From Bacteroides salyersiae WAL 10018 = DSM 18765 = JCM 12988 (GTDB taxonomy: Bacteria; Bacteroidota; Bacteroidia; Bacteroidales; Bacteroidaceae): a stretch of 64,000 nt of DNA. Below are positions 61,511 through 64,000 of this stretch, piece after piece. Position 1 is the stretch's first letter. The number at the start of each line of letters is the position of its first letter. A program made the position numbers and the translations under genes. Location: the NCBI RefSeq assembly GCF_000381365.1, contig NZ_KB905466.1, positions 2,296,769 through 2,360,768 of the forward strand, given 5' to 3'. Below the pieces are notes generated by a model. The model worked only from the letters and a program-made list of their open reading frames with translations, did not search any database and had not been told where the DNA came from.

Positions 61511-61553
61511 ACGAGCTACAAGCACACGCACGTGCGCAGCACTTGTAGCTCGT
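61511..61553 (-). terminator. terminator between hemD and rnpA
   Basis: Perfect 12-base arms ACGAGCTACAAG / CTTGTAGCTCGT (61511-61522, 61542-61553), with a G-C-rich palindromic loop and six T in the minus-strand tail. Confidence 0.85.
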
Positions 61554-61570
61554 CGTTTGTCATTTATTAA

Positions 61571-62323
61571 TTACTTTCCTTTGTTATTCTCCTTAATGAA
61601 CATATCCAAAGCGGCTGTCATAGAAGGAGCCTGTACGGTAGGAGCCTCTAAATCCAAGCGAAGCCCGGCATCACGAACAGCTTGTGCTGTTGTAGAGCCG
61701 AATGTTCCGATCTTAATATTCTTCTGATCAAAATCCGGAAAATTCTTCTTCAACGAAGAAACACCGGCCGGACTAAAGAATACCAACATATCATAGTCAA
61801 ATTCTTCATCCTTGCCAAAGTCATTACTAACAGTGCGATACATCACTACCTCCGTATGCTGGATATTATGTTTATCCAACAGGTTCTTGATGTCATCATT
61901 GTGCACATCCGACATCGGCACGAGATATTTCTCAGTCTTATGTTTCACAATAGAAGGAATCAGATCTTCAATCTTACCTGTAGCGCCAAAGAATATCTTG
62001 CGCTTGCGGTATTGCACATACTTTTGAATATAAAGTGCAACTTGTTCCGTTACACAAAAATACTTCATTGTTTCCGGAATAGTCACACGAAGCTCCGTGC
62101 AAAGATGGAAAAAATGATCAATCGCATGACGCGAAGTAAATATGACAGCTGTGTGGTCAAGGATTGACACTTTCTGTTGTCTGACCTCTTTAGCAGAAAC
62201 ACTTTCTACTTTGATAAAGGGGCGGAAATCTATTTTTACGCCATACTTTTCGGCAATGTCGTAATAGGGAGATTTCTCTGAAGCAGGTTTTGGCTGCGAC
62301 ACAAGTACTTTCTTAATTTTCAA
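61571..62323 (-). CDS. hemD: uroporphyrinogen-III synthase
   Basis: A 250-aa enzyme of the HemD fold that closes hydroxymethylbilane to uroporphyrinogen III in tetrapyrrole synthesis. Family pieces are VLVSQPKPASEKSPYYDIAEKYG, VIFTSRHAIDHFF, DMLVFFSPAGVSSLKKNF and IGTFGSTTAQAVRDAGLR. HemD sequences vary widely, but the overall pattern fits. It lies 4 bases after the DUF4271 gene. Confidence 0.85.
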   Translation of the reverse strand: MKIKKVLVSQPKPASEKSPYYDIAEKYGVKIDFRPFIKVESVSAKEVRQQKVSILDHTAVIFTSRHAIDHFFHLCTELRVTIPETMKYFCVTEQVALYIQKYVQYRKRKIFFGATGKIEDLIPSIVKHKTEKYLVPMSDVHNDDIKNLLDKHNIQHTEVVMYRTVSNDFGKDEEFDYDMLVFFSPAGVSSLKKNFPDFDQKNIKIGTFGSTTAQAVRDAGLRLDLEAPTVQAPSMTAALDMFIKENNKGK

Positions 62324-62327
62324 CGTC

Positions 62328-63053
62328 CTAAATTTTTATTACCAATATATTGTTTAGTTCTCTCAAGCCCTGATACAAAAGTAAATAGGGCATGATTTCA
62401 AGGGCACAAAAGTACAAAATTAAAAGGAAAAGGCTGCTAATCTTATCGAAAAAAAGCTTTATCCACTTATAAAACATCAATATTTTAGCAAAAATTATCA
62501 AGAACAGCCCGATTGAAACTAAAAACAAGATATTCAAATCGAAATAAACAAGGAGAAGAACGAACGGAAAAAGAACGAATCCGAGGTAATAAATCAGTGT
62601 AGAATAAGACTCCAACCATATAGTTGTCCGATTTTTATCAAAAAACACCCACCCTAAGAAAGAATAAAACAGCCACTTTAGTAAAAGATAAAGCAAACAG
62701 ATAAGAATATAAATTCCTAATAGGAGAGGAGGGGAAACCTTTTCCATCAAAGTCGGCTGCACATCATTAAAGTAGTTAAAAATGCAGATACCACTCAAGA
62801 TACAGGTCTGAAATACCAGCAACAACAGATAACGGACATCCGCCGCCGTAGAGGCAGCAAAAATACTTGTACGTTCGCGATGAAGCATAAAGTCCTTTGC
62901 TTGTTGAGAAAGAAACTTCTTGCTCCGTGCCAACGCAAAGGACGAGAAGAAGAAACAGGCAAGCAGAACCAATGCAATTACATCGTCCGTACGGGGAGAA
63001 TAGGGAAGGGGTATCCCCTCAAAACCCGATACAAGCATCAACCACGCACTCAT
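62328..63053 (-). CDS. DUF4271-domain membrane protein
   Basis: A 241-aa inner-membrane protein with about seven helices and the DUF4271 signature (CIFNYFNDVQPTLMEKVSP, LKWLFYSFLGWVFFDKN, LESYSTLIYYLGFVLFP). Function is unknown; next to hemD it is a conserved neighbour in Bacteroidetes. Its start overlaps the stop of the LOG gene. Confidence 0.85.
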   Translation of the reverse strand: MSAWLMLVSGFEGIPLPYSPRTDDVIALVLLACFFFSSFALARSKKFLSQQAKDFMLHRERTSIFAASTAADVRYLLLLVFQTCILSGICIFNYFNDVQPTLMEKVSPPLLLGIYILICLLYLLLKWLFYSFLGWVFFDKNRTTIWLESYSTLIYYLGFVLFPFVLLLVYFDLNILFLVSIGLFLIIFAKILMFYKWIKLFFDKISSLFLLILYFCALEIMPYLLLYQGLRELNNILVIKI

Positions 63054-63637
63054 ATAGCCGCAAATTTACGGATGGACGCATCCCAAACGGGAACCCTATA
63101 CACCAGTTCGACAGCCTCTTCAGGAGTGGCAGCCACATGCCAGATATCGCCATGCTGTCTCCGCATAAAATTCTCGTCAATAGCCCGCTTAAGCTGGTCG
63201 AGCAACGGATCGAAAAAGTCGTTTGTATTCAATATCACAATCGGATTAAGATAAAGCCCCAACTGTTTCCAGGTGATAACTTCAAGCAGTTCCTCCAATG
63301 TACCGCATCCGCCGGGTAAAGCTATGACAGCATCACTCAAATCCGCCATGAGCTGCTTCCGCTCATGCATACTTTCCACTTCAACCAACCGGGTCAATCC
63401 TGTATGGTGCCATCCCTGCTCCACCATAAACCGGGGAATAACCCCCGTAACCTCACCTCCGTTTTCAAGGACAGCATCGGCTACAGAACGCATCAATCCA
63501 ATACTTCCAGCACCGTTCACCAAACGGATACGCCGTTCGGCAAACAACTTGCCCAACCGGCCGGCTGCTTCAAAATACACTTTATCTATCTTGCTACTCG
63601 ATGCGCTGTAAACACATACGGAATTTATCTGATTCAT
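63050..63637 (-). CDS. LOG family Rossmann-fold protein (second copy)
   Basis: A 195-aa paralogue of the protein at 76-615, with SASSSKIDKVYFEAAGRLG, NGAGSIGLM (about 41-49) and PGGCGTLEE (108-116). The two copies differ by a C-terminal extension here and by the loop around HHTGLTRLVEVESMHERKQ. It heads a LOG-DUF4271-hemD operon with a -7 box at 63663-63670. Nucleotide phosphoribohydrolase activity is the family expectation. Confidence 0.9.
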   Translation of the reverse strand: MNQINSVCVYSASSSKIDKVYFEAAGRLGKLFAERRIRLVNGAGSIGLMRSVADAVLENGGEVTGVIPRFMVEQGWHHTGLTRLVEVESMHERKQLMADLSDAVIALPGGCGTLEELLEVITWKQLGLYLNPIVILNTNDFFDPLLDQLKRAIDENFMRRQHGDIWHVAATPEEAVELVYRVPVWDASIRKFAAI

Positions 63638-63662
63638 ACTTCTATATCATATGTTTAGACCA

Positions 63663-63670
63663 CAAAGGTA
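63663..63670 (-). promoter_or_regulatory. -7 box TACCTTTG for the LOG-DUF4271-hemD operon
   Basis: CAAAGGTA on the plus strand; TAnnTTTG match 25 bases before ATG 63637. Confidence 0.6.
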
Positions 63671-63792
63671 CGTTTTTTTGGGTTACACATAAAATCCTTC
63701 AATAAAAGAAGTATAAAAAATGGCCCTAATTCAGAGAGTGGATCATTATCGTCTTCACAAGACATTCTATATACTTATCAACAACCATTAAT

Positions 63793-64000
63793 TGTAGTGT
63801 ACTGAATAAGTTGACACTTTCTAAATCAAAAAAAGTATGTCAACCAAAAGAAAACCTCACAGAAAGTTTACAGAATTGGAAAGTAAGTCTTATATTCGCG
63901 AGTATCTTTCCAGCTCCGACCGTCGGAAAACATTTGAACGACGTAATGGATTAAGTTTAGGTACATTGTCCCGCTGGATGAAAATGTACGAGATAGAAGA
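63793..64000 (+). mobile_element. left end of an IS3-like insertion sequence (cut by window)
   Basis: The stretch from TGTAGTGTACTGAATAAG at 63793 resembles IS3-family terminal repeats (TGTA...GTTGACA). An ORF starts 44 bases inside it. The right end lies outside the window. Confidence 0.7.
63837..64000 (+). CDS. transposase helper (orfA-like), partial
   Basis: Fifty-four codons, incomplete at the window end: basic N-terminus MSTKRKPHRKF, then a helix-turn-helix pattern (SSSDRRKTFERRNGLSLGTLSRWMKMYEI). This fits the OrfA of IS3-family elements, which binds the terminal repeats. The family is inferred from the ends and the HTH; no catalytic domain is in view. Confidence 0.65.
   Translation, partial: MSTKRKPHRKFTELESKSYIREYLSSSDRRKTFERRNGLSLGTLSRWMKMYEIE

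Overview
This 64 kb window looks like a Bacteroides (Bacteroidales) chromosome. Many genes start 15-60 bases after a TAnnTTTG box, the -7 element of this phylum. The gene content also fits: an S46 dipeptidyl peptidase, a DUF2723 membrane glycosyltransferase-like protein, SpmA/SpmB-type proteins in a non-sporulator, DUF4271, DUF4861 and ORF6N proteins. Coding density is high, and most of the window is core housekeeping DNA with a few accessory patches.

Layout. 1-6.5 kb: a LOG/SIS/PfkB operon, a tyrosine phosphatase lipoprotein, a DEAD-box helicase and an EamA transporter. 6.6-14.4 kb (minus): an S46 peptidase, a DUF389 protein, a polysaccharide flippase, ruvB, and an AAA-ATPase/nuclease-fold protein. 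14.5-19.2 kb (minus): an accessory RiPP-like locus, described below. 19.2-19.5 kb: two divergent, mutually homologous hairpin elements. 19.7-35.9 kb: AlkD-like repair protein, SpmAB, ybeY, a phosphodiesterase, then mnmG-apt-uvrC-dtd-mazG-like-deoC, a DUF1266 gene behind a structured leader, a polyprenyl synthase, polA and an HD hydrolase. 36.1-39 kb (minus): a LytS/LytTR-like two-component pair. 39-49.4 kb: cysE, an rRNA methyltransferase, ORF6N, an S9 peptidase, purD, two membrane proteins, mnmD, and a metal ABC binding protein plus ATPase without a permease. 49.7-55.2 kb: DUF2723, a polysaccharide deacetylase, queG and a sulfatase remnant. 55.2-58.4 kb (minus): DUF4861-kduD-kduI for unsaturated uronate catabolism. 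58.7-63.6 kb (minus): tRNA-Gln, tyrS, TatD, yidD, rnpA, hemD, DUF4271 and a second LOG protein. The window ends inside an IS3-like element.

The most unusual part is 14.5-19.2 kb. Two small proteins (103 and 113 aa) share a twin-arginine leader (SRREFFKKA). Their C-terminal cores are tandem Cys-X-X-X repeats, 13 in perfect register in one. They sit in one minus-strand gene set with a radical SAM/SPASM enzyme, a SPASM-only partner, a 93-aa accessory protein, and the system's own TatA and TatC. The natural reading is a peptide cross-linked in the cytoplasm by radical SAM chemistry and then exported folded by a dedicated Tat pore. As far as I recall, these families carry CXXX-repeat annotation names, but I know of no established chemistry or function. 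A stem-loop between the second precursor and the enzyme genes could set their expression ratio.

Other non-coding signals: two parS-like sites 9.4 kb apart (one beside mnmG), two clusters of four near-palindromes with exact 23-base and 22-base periods, and a long leader with mutually exclusive stems before the DUF1266 gene.
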